From positions 28,563-92,562 of the forward strand of contig NZ_CANMMT010000011.1 in the NCBI RefSeq assembly GCF_947499065.1: DNA of 64,000 nucleotides. Reading direction: 5' to 3'. The stretch's first letter is position 1. Each line of letters opens with the position of its first letter. The notes under the pieces are model-generated. The model made no database searches. It was not told the DNA's origin and was given only the letters and a program-made list of their open reading frames with translations. The stretch comes from an uncultured Tenacibaculum sp. GTDB taxonomy: Bacteria; Bacteroidota; Bacteroidia; Flavobacteriales; Flavobacteriaceae. Position numbers and translations under genes: made by a program. Positions 36,301 to 44,592 of this stretch are shown here, piece by piece.

Positions 36301-37362
36301 ACCGAATTGATGTCCTAATTCGTGAGCAACATAATCAATGTCATAAGGGTCAGAAATAGGTTGACTACTACCCGTAATACCTCTTCCTTTTTGTGCAGGA
36401 ATACATACTACTCCAAGTCCAGCTAAACCACCACCACCTGTACTAAAAGTATGACCTATATCGTAGTTAGCATTACCAATTATAGCGTCGCATTTTTGTT
36501 GACTCTCATTTATTAAGCTAGTGGCACTGTCATTAGTTAAGCCGTCAGTTTCAGCATCTAAAAAAATTAGTTTATCATTATCACTAACAATAACCATTCT
36601 AACGCCTAAATCTCGCTCATAAACACCATTTACACGTGACATGGTTGTGTTCATTGCAGATAAAACAGCTGCTTTCTTAGTAGCATCTGTAGCTGATGCT
36701 GGGACATTTTGATTATTTAAATGAAATTGTGAATATTCACCTGTACATGCTATCGCAATTTTATAGGTTCTTAATTTACCATCATTAGCATTTTTGTTTT
36801 GATATGATGGAGTAGCTATTTTGCTAGTAGTTTCTTGTATTTGACATGAAAATTCATTCTCATTAGCATGTAAATGCTCTCTTTTGTATATAATGTATTG
36901 TTTTTTGTCTTTAGTATAAGGGTCTATATATAAAGTACTTTCGTTTCCATAAAAAACAATAGCATGAAAACCATCATTCCCCAAACTAATTTTTGCTATT
37001 GCATTAGGGTTGTCCAGTCCCTTTGCAGAATACGATTTAATCATTGGGAATTTAGCAGCTAATTCAGGTGCTAATGAAGAGGTTTCGTGAATAGAAAATT
37101 TTTGTAATTCACCTTTTGAATTTGGTAATTGGATAATTTTTTTACTGCCTTTAGATTTTGCACCAGAAACGTAGCTTGTAAAACCATCTAAATCTAATGT
37201 TCTTAAAGAGTATTTTTCGGGGGTACTTTTTCTGTTAAGAATTTTTTCTTTTTTAACAGAAGTCGTCTTCGATTCTACTCTACTCCAATAGCTTTGAGAA
37301 TATAAGCTGCTTATGGAAAGAGAGAGAATTAATAATAGTGAAAGGGTGTTTTTTTTAATCAT
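33337..37362 (-). CDS. Secreted M12B (reprolysin-like) metalloprotease with T9SS sorting domain
   Basis: A 1341-residue multidomain exoprotease. The signal peptide is about 1-22, and a propeptide-like region runs to about 195. The metzincin catalytic domain has HELGHQFGANH (His347, Glu348, His351, His357). Ig/fibronectin-like modules follow, then two GEVEDY-type domains (WGETEDYTI near 1000 and NGEVEDYTI near 1250). The last 75 residues are a type A T9SS C-terminal sorting domain (LFPVPAEGKLTVSF ... GIYLLQIENDGK), so it should be secreted or surface-attached. The substrate is unknown. Confidence 0.92.
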   Translation of the reverse strand: MIKKNTLSLLLILSLSISSLYSQSYWSRVESKTTSVKKEKILNRKSTPEKYSLRTLDLDGFTSYVSGAKSKGSKKIIQLPNSKGELQKFSIHETSSLAPELAAKFPMIKSYSAKGLDNPNAIAKISLGNDGFHAIVFYGNESTLYIDPYTKDKKQYIIYKREHLHANENEFSCQIQETTSKIATPSYQNKNANDGKLRTYKIAIACTGEYSQFHLNNQNVPASATDATKKAAVLSAMNTTMSRVNGVYERDLGVRMVIVSDNDKLIFLDAETDGLTNDSATSLINESQQKCDAIIGNANYDIGHTFSTGGGGLAGLGVVCIPAQKGRGITGSSQPISDPYDIDYVAHELGHQFGANHTFNGTAGNCGGNIGPTSVEPGSGSTIMAYAGICSPENVQNRSDDYFHAISINEMWNHIQSVASCGTKTDTGNTAPTANAGSDYTIPKSTPFVLRGTATDAQGTASLTYNWEQIDTESAPVPLVSITKQGPAFRSLPSNTSPNRYMPKLSTVVAGNTSTKWEVLPSVARTMNFSFTVRDNHVGGGNTARDDVKITVTEAEAFTVTAPNSSVTWNTGDNHTITWNKGTTNEAPISCSKVNIRLSTDGGLTFPILLKENIDNDGTETILIPNHPTTKARIMVEAADNIFYNVNSTDFTINSTVPTFLFTNKTSKQTICNNSTASIDYTLNLDFVNGFSETVTLSATGLPNGATATFTPATINVDGDVKMTISNLNGSNQQDYTIVAKGTSNTVTQTTDALLKVIGTSFANIVPTSPTNSATNVSLLPKFEWGADLNATNYNIVVATDASFANIIINATATTNSYKHSSALSPSTKYYWYVKPKNDCGEGSNSSISEFTTEAPSYCSSTFTDESGGSDHITNVTFNTINNTSNNDTVDGYEDFTAKSTTVKRSLTHKISVTFNTAGYQDHCYVFIDWNQDFQFNKTTERYDLGTKTDDISTATHDITIPEGAALGSTRMRVIVEYADPSKGFGDGPCDSDHKSEWGETEDYTIIVEEKPLPSFALTNTTGDTSICNKSVNEQTFAIDFKTLYGFNENVTFSVTGIPTNVTSSFNPASLSANGNINLTLSNLNNAALGDYNMTVTGTSASVTKSINILLNVNDNLCKSSGNTKSQISITNVKLGEIDNTSTKTTGYSDFKSTSTGVVRGESYNLTVAINTDGNDDVKTYGWIDWNQNCSFEAGEGFDLSSNSSSIVVPEDAILGATTLRVSTKLATAPGSCELNFNGEVEDYTINIEESFATSKSLFTDLKLFPVPAEGKLTVSFKVKSKDLTVVRLFDLRGQLLETQSFSTISSSFNKEVEFKTMSSGIYLLQIENDGKTKTKKVVFK

Positions 37363-37414
37363 AATTTGTCTAGTCGATTAATATAAAATATAACAACTTA
37401 AAGCTATTTTTCCC

Positions 37415-37422
37415 TACCTTTG
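37415..37422 (+). promoter_or_regulatory. -7 promoter element of lipB
   Basis: TACCTTTG is an exact TAnnTTTG. It overlaps an in-frame TTG at 37420, which rules out that codon as the start and supports the ATG at 37447. Confidence 0.6.
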
Positions 37423-37446
37423 AAGCATGTTATATACCTCAAATTT

Positions 37447-38151
37447 ATGAATAAAAAAATAATCCTCAATCAGTTAGGGGAAAAAGATTACAAGGATACA
37501 TGGGATTATCAAACTCATTTGTTAGATGAAATAGTATCTTTAAAGAGGAAAAACAGAGAAAGTTTAAAGAAAAAAGAGACACCAAACTATTTTTTATTTG
37601 TGGAGCACCCTCATGTTTATACATTAGGTAAATCGGGTGATATAAGTAACTTATTGTTATCAGAAAGTCAATTAAAAGAAAAAGAAGCTACATTTTATAA
37701 AATTAATAGAGGAGGTGATATTACTTATCATGGCCCAGGTCAAATTGTAGGTTATCCAATTTTAGATTTAGAAAACTTTTTTACAGATATACATAAATAT
37801 TTACGATTGTTAGAGGAAACAATCATTTTAACAATTGCTGAATATGGTATAAAAGGAACTCGTAGTGAAGGAGAAACAGGAGTGTGGCTTGATGTAGGAA
37901 CTCCTTTTGCAAGAAAAATTTGTGCTATGGGCATACGTGCAAGTAGATGGGTTACTATGCATGGTTTTGCGCTAAATGTGAATGCTAATTTAGGATATTT
38001 TGATAATATTATTCCATGTGGAATTCGAGGAAAGGCTGTTACATCAATGGAAGTTGAATTAGGAAGAAAAGTAGCAGAAGAAGAGGTAACTGAAAAAATA
38101 TTAAAACATTTTAAAGTTTTATTTGAAGTAGAAAACTTTATTAAAGTGTAA
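37447..38151 (+). CDS. lipB: Octanoyl-[ACP]:protein N-octanoyltransferase
   Basis: A 234-residue enzyme that moves the octanoyl group from acyl carrier protein to lipoyl domains, the first step of lipoate synthesis. Diagnostic motifs: RGGDITYHGPGQIVGYPILD with the substrate-binding segment, and ICAMGIRASRWVTMHGFALN containing the catalytic Lys region just upstream (ARKICAMG). Downstream is GIRGKAVTSME. The start at 37447 is chosen because the promoter lies at 37415-37422. Confidence 0.95.
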   Translation: MNKKIILNQLGEKDYKDTWDYQTHLLDEIVSLKRKNRESLKKKETPNYFLFVEHPHVYTLGKSGDISNLLLSESQLKEKEATFYKINRGGDITYHGPGQIVGYPILDLENFFTDIHKYLRLLEETIILTIAEYGIKGTRSEGETGVWLDVGTPFARKICAMGIRASRWVTMHGFALNVNANLGYFDNIIPCGIRGKAVTSMEVELGRKVAEEEVTEKILKHFKVLFEVENFIKV

Positions 38152-38153
38152 AT

Positions 38154-38185
38154 AAAAAGGGTTGACATTGTTGTCAACCCTTTTT
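38154..38185. terminator. Bidirectional terminator between lipB and the YceI gene
   Basis: AAAAAGGGTTGACA and its complement with a short loop and T-runs on both strands. Confidence 0.85.
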
Positions 38186-38204
38186 ATTTTATTGAGTATT
38201 AAAA

Positions 38205-38849
38205 CTATTTTTTAGCTTTAATATCAAAAGAAATTTCCATTAAGTCGTTAATGAATTTATCTTTTAAAGCAGCATCAATTTTCTTAGACTTGTAAGTAAC
38301 TCCAAAGTCAGTTCTATCAATACTAAAAACATCACTTTTAAAAGTAGCAACTCCATCAGCCTCAGTTACAGTAGCAGGAATAGTAATGCTTTTTGTAACA
38401 TCTTTTAAAGTTAAGTTTCCAGTTACGTGTAATTTACCTTCTTTCATTTCAGAGCTAGTTACAGCAAACTTAGCAGTTGGGAATTTTGCAACATCAAAAA
38501 AGTCTCCAGCTTTTAAGTGATCTTCTAAATCTTCTTTTCCTTTACCAGCTTCTAAATCTTGACAAACAATAGAATTCATGTTAATAACGAATTCTCCTGA
38601 TGTAAGAACTCCGTTTTCAATATCTAATAATCCTTTTTCTAAGCTAACAACTCCGTTATGAGATCCAGTTGGCTTGCTTCCTTTCCAGGTTACTGCTGAT
38701 TCTGTAACGTTAGCTTTGTAAGAATTTATTACGTTTTCTACTTTTTTTACTTCTTTAACCTCTTCGTTAGCAGTTACTTTATTTTTTTCTGTTTTACAAG
38801 AAACAGCTCCGATTGCAACAAATGCAATTGCTAAAATTGTTTTTTTCAT
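38205..38849 (-). CDS. YceI-family lipoprotein
   Basis: A 214-residue lipoprotein (signal to GAVSC, Cys18) with a YceI lipocalin-like beta-barrel at about 42-214. Signatures: VTWKGSKPTGSHNGVV near the start and GNLTLKDVTKSITIPATV, FSIDRTDFGVTYKS near the end. YceI barrels bind isoprenoid-like lipids in their cavity. The physiological ligand here is unknown. It is monocistronic and convergent with lipB. Confidence 0.9.
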   Translation of the reverse strand: MKKTILAIAFVAIGAVSCKTEKNKVTANEEVKEVKKVENVINSYKANVTESAVTWKGSKPTGSHNGVVSLEKGLLDIENGVLTSGEFVINMNSIVCQDLEAGKGKEDLEDHLKAGDFFDVAKFPTAKFAVTSSEMKEGKLHVTGNLTLKDVTKSITIPATVTEADGVATFKSDVFSIDRTDFGVTYKSKKIDAALKDKFINDLMEISFDIKAKK

Positions 38850-38924
38850 TTTTAGGATTTTAATATTTGATTGTAATAATTATTTAGAACAAATGTAAAT
38901 AAAAAATAATACTTTCCATGGGAT

Positions 38925-39377
38925 TTATTCTTTATTTTTCGAGTCAATAATAATAGTTACTGGTCCATCGTTTAATAATTCTACCTTCATGTCGGCGCCA
39001 AATTGACCAGTTTGTACTTTTTTATTTAAATCATTTTCAATTTGTTGTACAAACTGTTCGTAAATAGGAATAGCTATATCTGGTTTTGCAGCTTTGATAT
39101 AACTTGGTCGATTTCCTTTTTTAGTAGATGCTTGTAGTGTAAATTGACTTACAACAATAGCTTCACCAGCTATGTCTATTAACGATTTATTCATCACCTC
39201 GTTTTCGTCATTGAAAATACGAAGGTTTACAATTTTTTTAGACAACCATTCTATGTCCTCTTTAGTGTCGCTTTCAACTATTCCAACAAGAATTAATAAT
39301 CCTTTTTGAATATTAGCAACTTTTTCTTTGTTAATTGTAACGCTAGCTTTTGAAACTCTTTGAATTACAGCTTTCAT
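38925..39377 (-). CDS. dtd: D-aminoacyl-tRNA deacylase
   Basis: A 150-residue proofreading enzyme that hydrolyses D-amino acids and glycine from mischarged tRNAs. MKAVIQRVSKASVTI is the family N-terminus, with the catalytic pair of motifs SQFTLQA and NDGPVTI. It lies 32 bases downstream of rsgA and is probably co-transcribed with it. Confidence 0.95.
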   Translation of the reverse strand: MKAVIQRVSKASVTINKEKVANIQKGLLILVGIVESDTKEDIEWLSKKIVNLRIFNDENEVMNKSLIDIAGEAIVVSQFTLQASTKKGNRPSYIKAAKPDIAIPIYEQFVQQIENDLNKKVQTGQFGADMKVELLNDGPVTIIIDSKNKE

Positions 39378-39409
39378 GTTTTTAAATTACTGGGATATGT
39401 AGCTTGGGG

Positions 39410-40351
39410 TTATTCCCAAATATCAGTTCGGTAATGCTCTTCTTCACCTTCTATAATTTGCATATAACTTTTATAACGAGACCAAGAAATTTTATCTTCT
39501 TCTAAAGCATCTTTTACAGCGCATTTAGGTTCGTTTATATGTATACAATTATTGAATTTACAGTCTTGTTTTAAAGCAAAAAACTCAGGAAAATAATCAC
39601 CTAACTCATCTTTTTCCATATCTACAACACCGAAACCTTTGATTCCTGGAGTATCTATAATTCTGGCATCAAAACTTAAATCAAACATTTCGGCAAAAGT
39701 AGTTGTATGCTTTCCTTGTTTATATTGTTCTGATATTTCTTTAGTTTTTAAATCTAAACCAGGTTCAATAGCATTTACCAAAGTTGTTTTACCAACTCCC
39801 GAATGTCCTGCAAACATAGATACTTTTCCAGTCATTTGGTTTTTAATAGTATCTACATTTATGTCTTTAGTAGCAGAAACTTCGATACATTGATATCCTA
39901 TTTTTTCATAAATATCTTTTAAGTATAAAACTTCAGCACGTTGCTCTAGTTCATAAGAATCAATTTTATTAAAAACTAAAATTGTTTTTATAGAATAAGC
40001 TTCTGTAGTTACTAAAAAACGGTCAATAAAAGTAGTAAAAGTGGGAGGGTTGTTTATTGTAATAAGTAAAAATACTTGGTCAATATTAGCTGCAATAACA
40101 TGTGTTTGTTTAGATAGGTTTACCGATTTTCTTACAATATAATTATCTCTTTCATGTATATTGCTAATAACTCCTGTTTCTTCGTTATTTTTTGTTTCTA
40201 AGTCAAAATCAACCTTATCACCAACAGCAATAGGATTGGTGCTTTTTATTCCTTTAATACGGAATTTTCCTTTAATACGGCATTTATATAAAATCTGATT
40301 AGACTTCACCCAATACCAACTTCCTGTAGATTTATATACCGTTCCTGTCAT
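39410..40351 (-). CDS. rsgA: Ribosome small-subunit-dependent GTPase A
   Basis: A 313-residue circularly permuted GTPase for 30S maturation. An N-terminal OB fold (1-70) is followed by G4 NKID, G1 GHSGVGKTTL and G3 DTPG in permuted order. The C-terminal zinc-binding motif C-x4-C-x-H-x5-C is intact (CKFNNCIHINEPKC). Together with dtd it forms a small translation-quality unit behind the terminator of the aromatic operon. Confidence 0.96.
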   Translation of the reverse strand: MTGTVYKSTGSWYWVKSNQILYKCRIKGKFRIKGIKSTNPIAVGDKVDFDLETKNNEETGVISNIHERDNYIVRKSVNLSKQTHVIAANIDQVFLLITINNPPTFTTFIDRFLVTTEAYSIKTILVFNKIDSYELEQRAEVLYLKDIYEKIGYQCIEVSATKDINVDTIKNQMTGKVSMFAGHSGVGKTTLVNAIEPGLDLKTKEISEQYKQGKHTTTFAEMFDLSFDARIIDTPGIKGFGVVDMEKDELGDYFPEFFALKQDCKFNNCIHINEPKCAVKDALEEDKISWSRYKSYMQIIEGEEEHYRTDIWE

Positions 40352-40385
40352 ACAGCAAAGTAACTAATAAATATGAATTAATCAT

Positions 40386-40418
40386 AAAAAAAAGATTCTC
40401 GTTTTTACGAGAACCTTT
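40386..40418 (-). terminator. Terminator of the aromatic amino acid operon
   Basis: On the minus strand AAAGGTTCTCGT / ACGAGAATCTTT forms a 12-bp stem (one G-U pair) with a four-base loop and a T-run, ten bases after the DAHP synthase stop. Confidence 0.8.
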
Positions 40419-40425
40419 TTTATTA

Positions 40426-41508
40426 TTATCCTTTGATAATCTTTTCTTGATGATTAATAGATTCTTGGTGAATTGCTTTAAACATTCTTAAAACAAATTC
40501 TTCACTTAAACCTCGTTCTTCACCCTCTAGTATCATTTTACCTAAAATTTCATTCCAACGTCTTGATTGAAGCACAGCAACATTTTTCTCTTTTTTCAAA
40601 AGACCAATTTTGTCTGCTACTTTCATTCTTTTACCCATCAATTCTATTAATTGATCATCAACAACATTAATTTGAGCACGTAAACTTTCTAAAGATTCTC
40701 TATAACTAGAATCAGTTTCTGTTTCTTTTCTAATTTTTAAATCTTCCATCATTTGAATTAATGTTGCAGGTGTTACTTGTTGAGCAGCATCACTCCATGC
40801 GTTATCTGGATCGATGTGAGTTTCAATCATTAATCCATCAAAATTAAGATCTAAAGCTGTTTGTGATACATCAAAAACCATGTCTCTTTTTCCTGTAATA
40901 TGAGAAGGGTCACATATTAAAGGTAAGTCAGGGAACCTGTTTTGGAATTCAATAGCTAATTGCCATTCTGGAATATTTCTATATTTCGATTTTTCATAAG
41001 TTGAAAAACCTCTATGAATTGCTCCAAGATTTTTAATACCTGCTGTATATAACCTTTCAATACCTCCTAACCATAAAGCTAAATCTGGATTTACTGGGTT
41101 TTTTACCAACACTATTTTATCGGTTCCTTGTAAAGCGTCTGCAATTTCTTGCATAATAAAAGGTGATACGGTAGAACGAGCTCCAATCCATAATAAATCA
41201 ATATCATGTTCTAAAGCTAACTTTACGTGTGCCGCATTTGCAACTTCTGTACAGGTTTTCATTCCCGTTTCTGCTTTTACTTTTTGCAGCCATTTTAAGC
41301 CTAATGCACCAACTCCTTCAAAATTTCCTGGGCGAGTTCTTGGTTTCCAAATTCCGGCACGGAAATAGTTTACATCAGAATCTTTTAATTCGTGTGCTAT
41401 TTTCAAAACCTGCTCCTCGGTTTCTGCACTACAAGGCCCTGCTATTACTAGTGGATGCGTAAGCTTCATATCATCCAACCATGTTTTTAATTCTTTTGTA
41501 TTTTCCAT
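40426..41508 (-). CDS. DAHP synthase - chorismate mutase fusion
   Basis: A 360-residue bifunctional enzyme. Residues 1-260 are a type I-beta (KDO8P-synthase-like) 3-deoxy-7-phosphoheptulonate synthase, with AGPCSAETEEQ, FRAGIWKPRTRPG and CDPSHITGKRD. Residues 270-355 are an AroQ-type chorismate mutase helix bundle (LRAQINVVDDQLIELMGKRM). It combines the first step of the shikimate pathway with the branch to prephenate; the mutase domain may also provide feedback sensing. Last gene of the aromatic operon, 20 bases after tyrA. Confidence 0.93.
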   Translation of the reverse strand: MENTKELKTWLDDMKLTHPLVIAGPCSAETEEQVLKIAHELKDSDVNYFRAGIWKPRTRPGNFEGVGALGLKWLQKVKAETGMKTCTEVANAAHVKLALEHDIDLLWIGARSTVSPFIMQEIADALQGTDKIVLVKNPVNPDLALWLGGIERLYTAGIKNLGAIHRGFSTYEKSKYRNIPEWQLAIEFQNRFPDLPLICDPSHITGKRDMVFDVSQTALDLNFDGLMIETHIDPDNAWSDAAQQVTPATLIQMMEDLKIRKETETDSSYRESLESLRAQINVVDDQLIELMGKRMKVADKIGLLKKEKNVAVLQSRRWNEILGKMILEGEERGLSEEFVLRMFKAIHQESINHQEKIIKG

Positions 41509-41528
41509 TTTTCTATTGTTTTGGCTTC

Positions 41529-42377
41529 TTATTTTATGCCGTTTAAAATTTGCTTTATGTGATTTGTACTTTCCATTTCGTTATAAATTTCAGTAAAATC
41601 GTTTTGTTTCATCAGCTCTTTAAATTGCTGAAGGTTGTTTATGTATTCGTCTAATGTTTCAATAACATTAGTTTTATTTTGTTCAAAAATTGGTGCCCAC
41701 ATTGCAGGTGAACTTTTGGCTAAACGAACTGTCGATGCAAATCCGCTTCCAGCCATATCAAAAATATCACGTTCGTTTTTTTCTTTTTCGATTACAGTTT
41801 TTCCTAACATGAAAGAACTTATGTGCGATAAATGCGACATATAAGCAATGTGTTTATCATGCGATTTAGGGTCCATATAACGTATGCGCATTCCTAATTT
41901 TGAAAAAATTTCCAATGCTTTTTCTTGTAGCTTAAAAGCTGTTTTTTCTACTTCACAAATAATATTAGTTTTCTTTTCAAATAAACCGTTATGTGCAGCG
42001 GTTGGTCCAGAAAATTCTGTTCCAGCTATAGGGTGTGTAGCTAAATAATTTCTCCTTTTTGGATGTTCTTTTAAAGCAAGACAAATATCTTCTTTTGTAG
42101 AACCCACATCTAATACTAATGTATTGTCGTTAACAGCATCTAATACTTTCGGAATTACATGTAATTGAACATCTACAGGGATAGAAACAATTACAATATC
42201 TGCATTTTCAATATCATTAAATGTAGCTTTTTTGTCTACTACCCCTATTTCAATTGCTTTTTCTAAATGTTGTTCGTTGTTGTCTATTCCATATATAGTA
42301 GCTTCTGGATAATGTTTTTTTATATCCAATACCATACTTCCTCCAATTAATCCAATACCTATTACAAATACATTCAT
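41529..42377 (-). CDS. tyrA: Prephenate dehydrogenase
   Basis: A 282-residue NAD(P)-dependent enzyme that converts prephenate to 4-hydroxyphenylpyruvate on the tyrosine branch. The Rossmann motif GIGLIGGS is at about residues 7-14, THPIAGTEFSGP is the substrate site, and a helical dimerisation domain is C-terminal. There is no ACT domain. It starts two bases after the aminotransferase stop. Confidence 0.92.
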   Translation of the reverse strand: MNVFVIGIGLIGGSMVLDIKKHYPEATIYGIDNNEQHLEKAIEIGVVDKKATFNDIENADIVIVSIPVDVQLHVIPKVLDAVNDNTLVLDVGSTKEDICLALKEHPKRRNYLATHPIAGTEFSGPTAAHNGLFEKKTNIICEVEKTAFKLQEKALEIFSKLGMRIRYMDPKSHDKHIAYMSHLSHISSFMLGKTVIEKEKNERDIFDMAGSGFASTVRLAKSSPAMWAPIFEQNKTNVIETLDEYINNLQQFKELMKQNDFTEIYNEMESTNHIKQILNGIK

Positions 42378-42379
42378 TT

Positions 42380-43522
42380 TTAAAATCGATTCAGTGCGTT
42401 GTTAATTATTTCTTTTGAAACACATAATGAAAAGCGAATGTATCCTTCTCCTTGACTTCCAAAAACTGTTCCTGGTGTGATAAAAATATCTTTATCGTAT
42501 AAAATCATATCTGTTACTTCTTCAGATGTTTTTCCTTCAGGGGTCTTTGCCCAAACAAATAACCCAGTTGAGTTTTTATTATATGTACAGTTTAATTTAT
42601 CTGCTATTTTAAAAATCAATTCTCTTCTTTCTTCGTACTCTTTATTCTGATTTTTAAACCAATCATCTGATAGTTGAAGTGCTTCAACTGCTCCTTTTTG
42701 AATTCCGTAAAACATACCAGAATCCATATTGCTTTTTACCTTTAAAATTTGTTCTATATAGTTAGCATTACCTAAAACCATTCCAACTCTCCAACCTGCC
42801 ATATTGAATGTTTTACTTAACGAGTTTAATTCTAAAGCTATGTCTTTTGCTCCATTAACTTGTAAAATACTCAATGGATTATTGTTTAAAATAAAACTAT
42901 AAGGATTGTCATTGACAATTAAGATTTCATGCTTTTTTCCAAAAGCAACTAACTTTTCAAACGTTTCTTTTAAAGCATTTGTTCCAGTTGGCATATGTGG
43001 ATAATTAACCCACATTATTTTTACATTAGTTAAATCTAATTTTTCTAGTGCATCAATATTTGGTTGCCAATTATTATTTTCTTCTAATTGGTAAAAAATT
43101 GGTTCCGCTCCAACTAACTTTGTTACTGATGTGTAAGTTGGGTATCCTGGATTAGGAATTAATACTTGATCTCCTTCATTTAAAAAAGACATAGAAATAT
43201 GCATAATTCCTTCTTTGCTTCCCATTAAAGGTAAGATTTCATTAGCAGCGTTTAAGTTTACCTTAAATTTTTGCTTGTAGAACTCTGAGATAGCAGCTCT
43301 TAACTCTGGCAAACCTTGATAGCTCTGGTATTTATGCGCTGAAGCGTCATTAAAACTTTGTTGAATTGCATTTATAACTTTTGATGGTGGTTGCAAGTCA
43401 GGGCTACCAATTCCCATGTTAATTATTGGTTTACCTGACGCAGCCAATTCTCTTACCTCTCTCAATTTTTTAGAGAAGTAGTATTCCTGTACAGTATTTA
43501 GTCTTTTTGCTGCTTTAATCAT
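42380..43522 (-). CDS. Class I/II PLP-dependent aminotransferase of the aromatic operon
   Basis: A 380-residue fold-type I aminotransferase with the PLP lysine in SLSKTFNMAGWRVG and the cofactor-binding NDNPYSFI and NYPHMPTGT. Its place between prephenate dehydratase and prephenate dehydrogenase suggests that it makes phenylalanine and tyrosine from the keto acids, or glutamate-prephenate transfer. Related enzymes also use aspartate, so the specificity is inferred from context. It overlaps the pheA stop by four bases. Confidence 0.88.
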   Translation of the reverse strand: MIKAAKRLNTVQEYYFSKKLREVRELAASGKPIINMGIGSPDLQPPSKVINAIQQSFNDASAHKYQSYQGLPELRAAISEFYKQKFKVNLNAANEILPLMGSKEGIMHISMSFLNEGDQVLIPNPGYPTYTSVTKLVGAEPIFYQLEENNNWQPNIDALEKLDLTNVKIMWVNYPHMPTGTNALKETFEKLVAFGKKHEILIVNDNPYSFILNNNPLSILQVNGAKDIALELNSLSKTFNMAGWRVGMVLGNANYIEQILKVKSNMDSGMFYGIQKGAVEALQLSDDWFKNQNKEYEERRELIFKIADKLNCTYNKNSTGLFVWAKTPEGKTSEEVTDMILYDKDIFITPGTVFGSQGEGYIRFSLCVSKEIINNALNRF

Positions 43523-44346
43523 TTTCTTCCATTTTTATATGCCCCTAAAACTTTGAATTCTGAAGCCATAATTTTTATAATAGCAATTGCTTTTTCGTAG
43601 TCTTTATAGTCGTCAAAAGTAACGTCAACAAAAAATGAATATTTCCAAGGTGTTTCTATTACTGGTAAAGATTGTATTTTAGTTAGGTTCATTTTACAAT
43701 CACTTAATACATTTAAAATAGCAGCTAAACTTCCTCTTTTATGATCTAGTTGAAACTTTAAAGAAGCTTTGTTGATTTGATCTATTCCATTGTTTGGTTT
43801 TTCTGTTTGAATAATGACAAAACGAGTTGAATTGGCCTTCATCGTTTGAATTTCATCTTCTATAACTTCTAAGCCAAAAATATCAGCAGCTAATTTGGGT
43901 GCGATTGCAGCTACACCTTCTAATTTGTTTTTTGAAATTCTTTTAGCAACTTCAGCAGTATCAACATCTTCAACTAATTTTATATGTGGGTGTTTTTTGA
44001 AAAACTCCTTACATTGTAATAGAGCCATTGGGTGTGAACATACTTCTTTAATGTCTTCAATTTTTTGCCCTGGTAGCGCCATTAGATGATGATGAATATT
44101 TAAATATTCTTCTCCAGAAATATGAAGATTGTTAGCATCAATTAATGCATAGTTTGGAATTATTGAACCTGCAATTGTATTTTCAATTGCCATAATTCCT
44201 TTGTCAGAGGTTTTATCTAACAAGCTATTTACTAATGTATCAAATGATAAGCACTCTTGTAAGTTTACGTCATCTCCGTAAAAATCACGAGCTACTTTAT
44301 GATGATTTGAACCTTCTGCTCCTTGTATGGCTATTTTTTTCTTCAT
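43519..44346 (-). CDS. pheA: Prephenate dehydratase
   Basis: A 275-residue enzyme that converts prephenate to phenylpyruvate. IAIQGAEGSNHHKVA opens the catalytic domain, IENTIAGSI and NSTRFVII complete the active site. An ACT regulatory domain (about 195-275) has LDHKRGSLAAILNVL and IQSLPV, expected to bind phenylalanine. An in-frame ATG three codons upstream (44355) sits directly at the end of the leader terminator's T-run; 44346 gives the usual N-terminus. First gene of a four-gene operon, preceded by a leader that may form an attenuator. Confidence 0.93.
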   Translation of the reverse strand: MKKKIAIQGAEGSNHHKVARDFYGDDVNLQECLSFDTLVNSLLDKTSDKGIMAIENTIAGSIIPNYALIDANNLHISGEEYLNIHHHLMALPGQKIEDIKEVCSHPMALLQCKEFFKKHPHIKLVEDVDTAEVAKRISKNKLEGVAAIAPKLAADIFGLEVIEDEIQTMKANSTRFVIIQTEKPNNGIDQINKASLKFQLDHKRGSLAAILNVLSDCKMNLTKIQSLPVIETPWKYSFFVDVTFDDYKDYEKAIAIIKIMASEFKVLGAYKNGRK

Positions 44347-44355
44347 TTTAAACAT

Positions 44356-44424
44356 AAAAAAAAGCCTCGAAATTCGAGACTTTATAGGATATTATTTTGT
44401 GTTAACAATATGGTACAAAGCCTC
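44356..44424 (-). promoter_or_regulatory. Putative transcription attenuator in front of pheA
   Basis: On the minus strand a terminator hairpin (44361-44383: AAAGTCTCGAA / TTCGAGGCTTT, T-run to 44356) ends directly before the pheA start. Upstream in the transcript a second GAGGCTTT (plus 44417-44424) is an exact copy of the terminator's 3' arm and can pair with its 5' arm AAAGTCTC. The intervening ATATT...AATAT extends that alternative stem. The two structures are mutually exclusive, as in an attenuator. No Phe- or Tyr-rich leader peptide is visible. The hairpin could also simply terminate the galT operon upstream. Confidence 0.55.
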
Positions 44425-44592
44425 AACTCTTATTGAAAAAATAAAAGTAAAAATAGAAACCTTGCCAAATGTTTTGTAACATCGTTTGTTTTGTTTTTGT
44501 TGTACGGGACAAATCTTGAAAATTAATTTTAGAAAACCAAATTTAATTGTTGTTTTTTTAAATAATCTATTTAAGTCTTGTTTTTAAAGAGG

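Noticed and set aside
37752..38177. Open frame of 141 codons antisense to lipB
   Set aside because: It lies opposite a conserved enzyme, ends in the lipB terminator and has no recognisable domain or promoter.
44384..44440. Leader peptide for classical attenuation of pheA
   Set aside because: No ATG-started frame with Phe or Tyr codons exists in the leader; a TTG-started frame encodes none of these residues.
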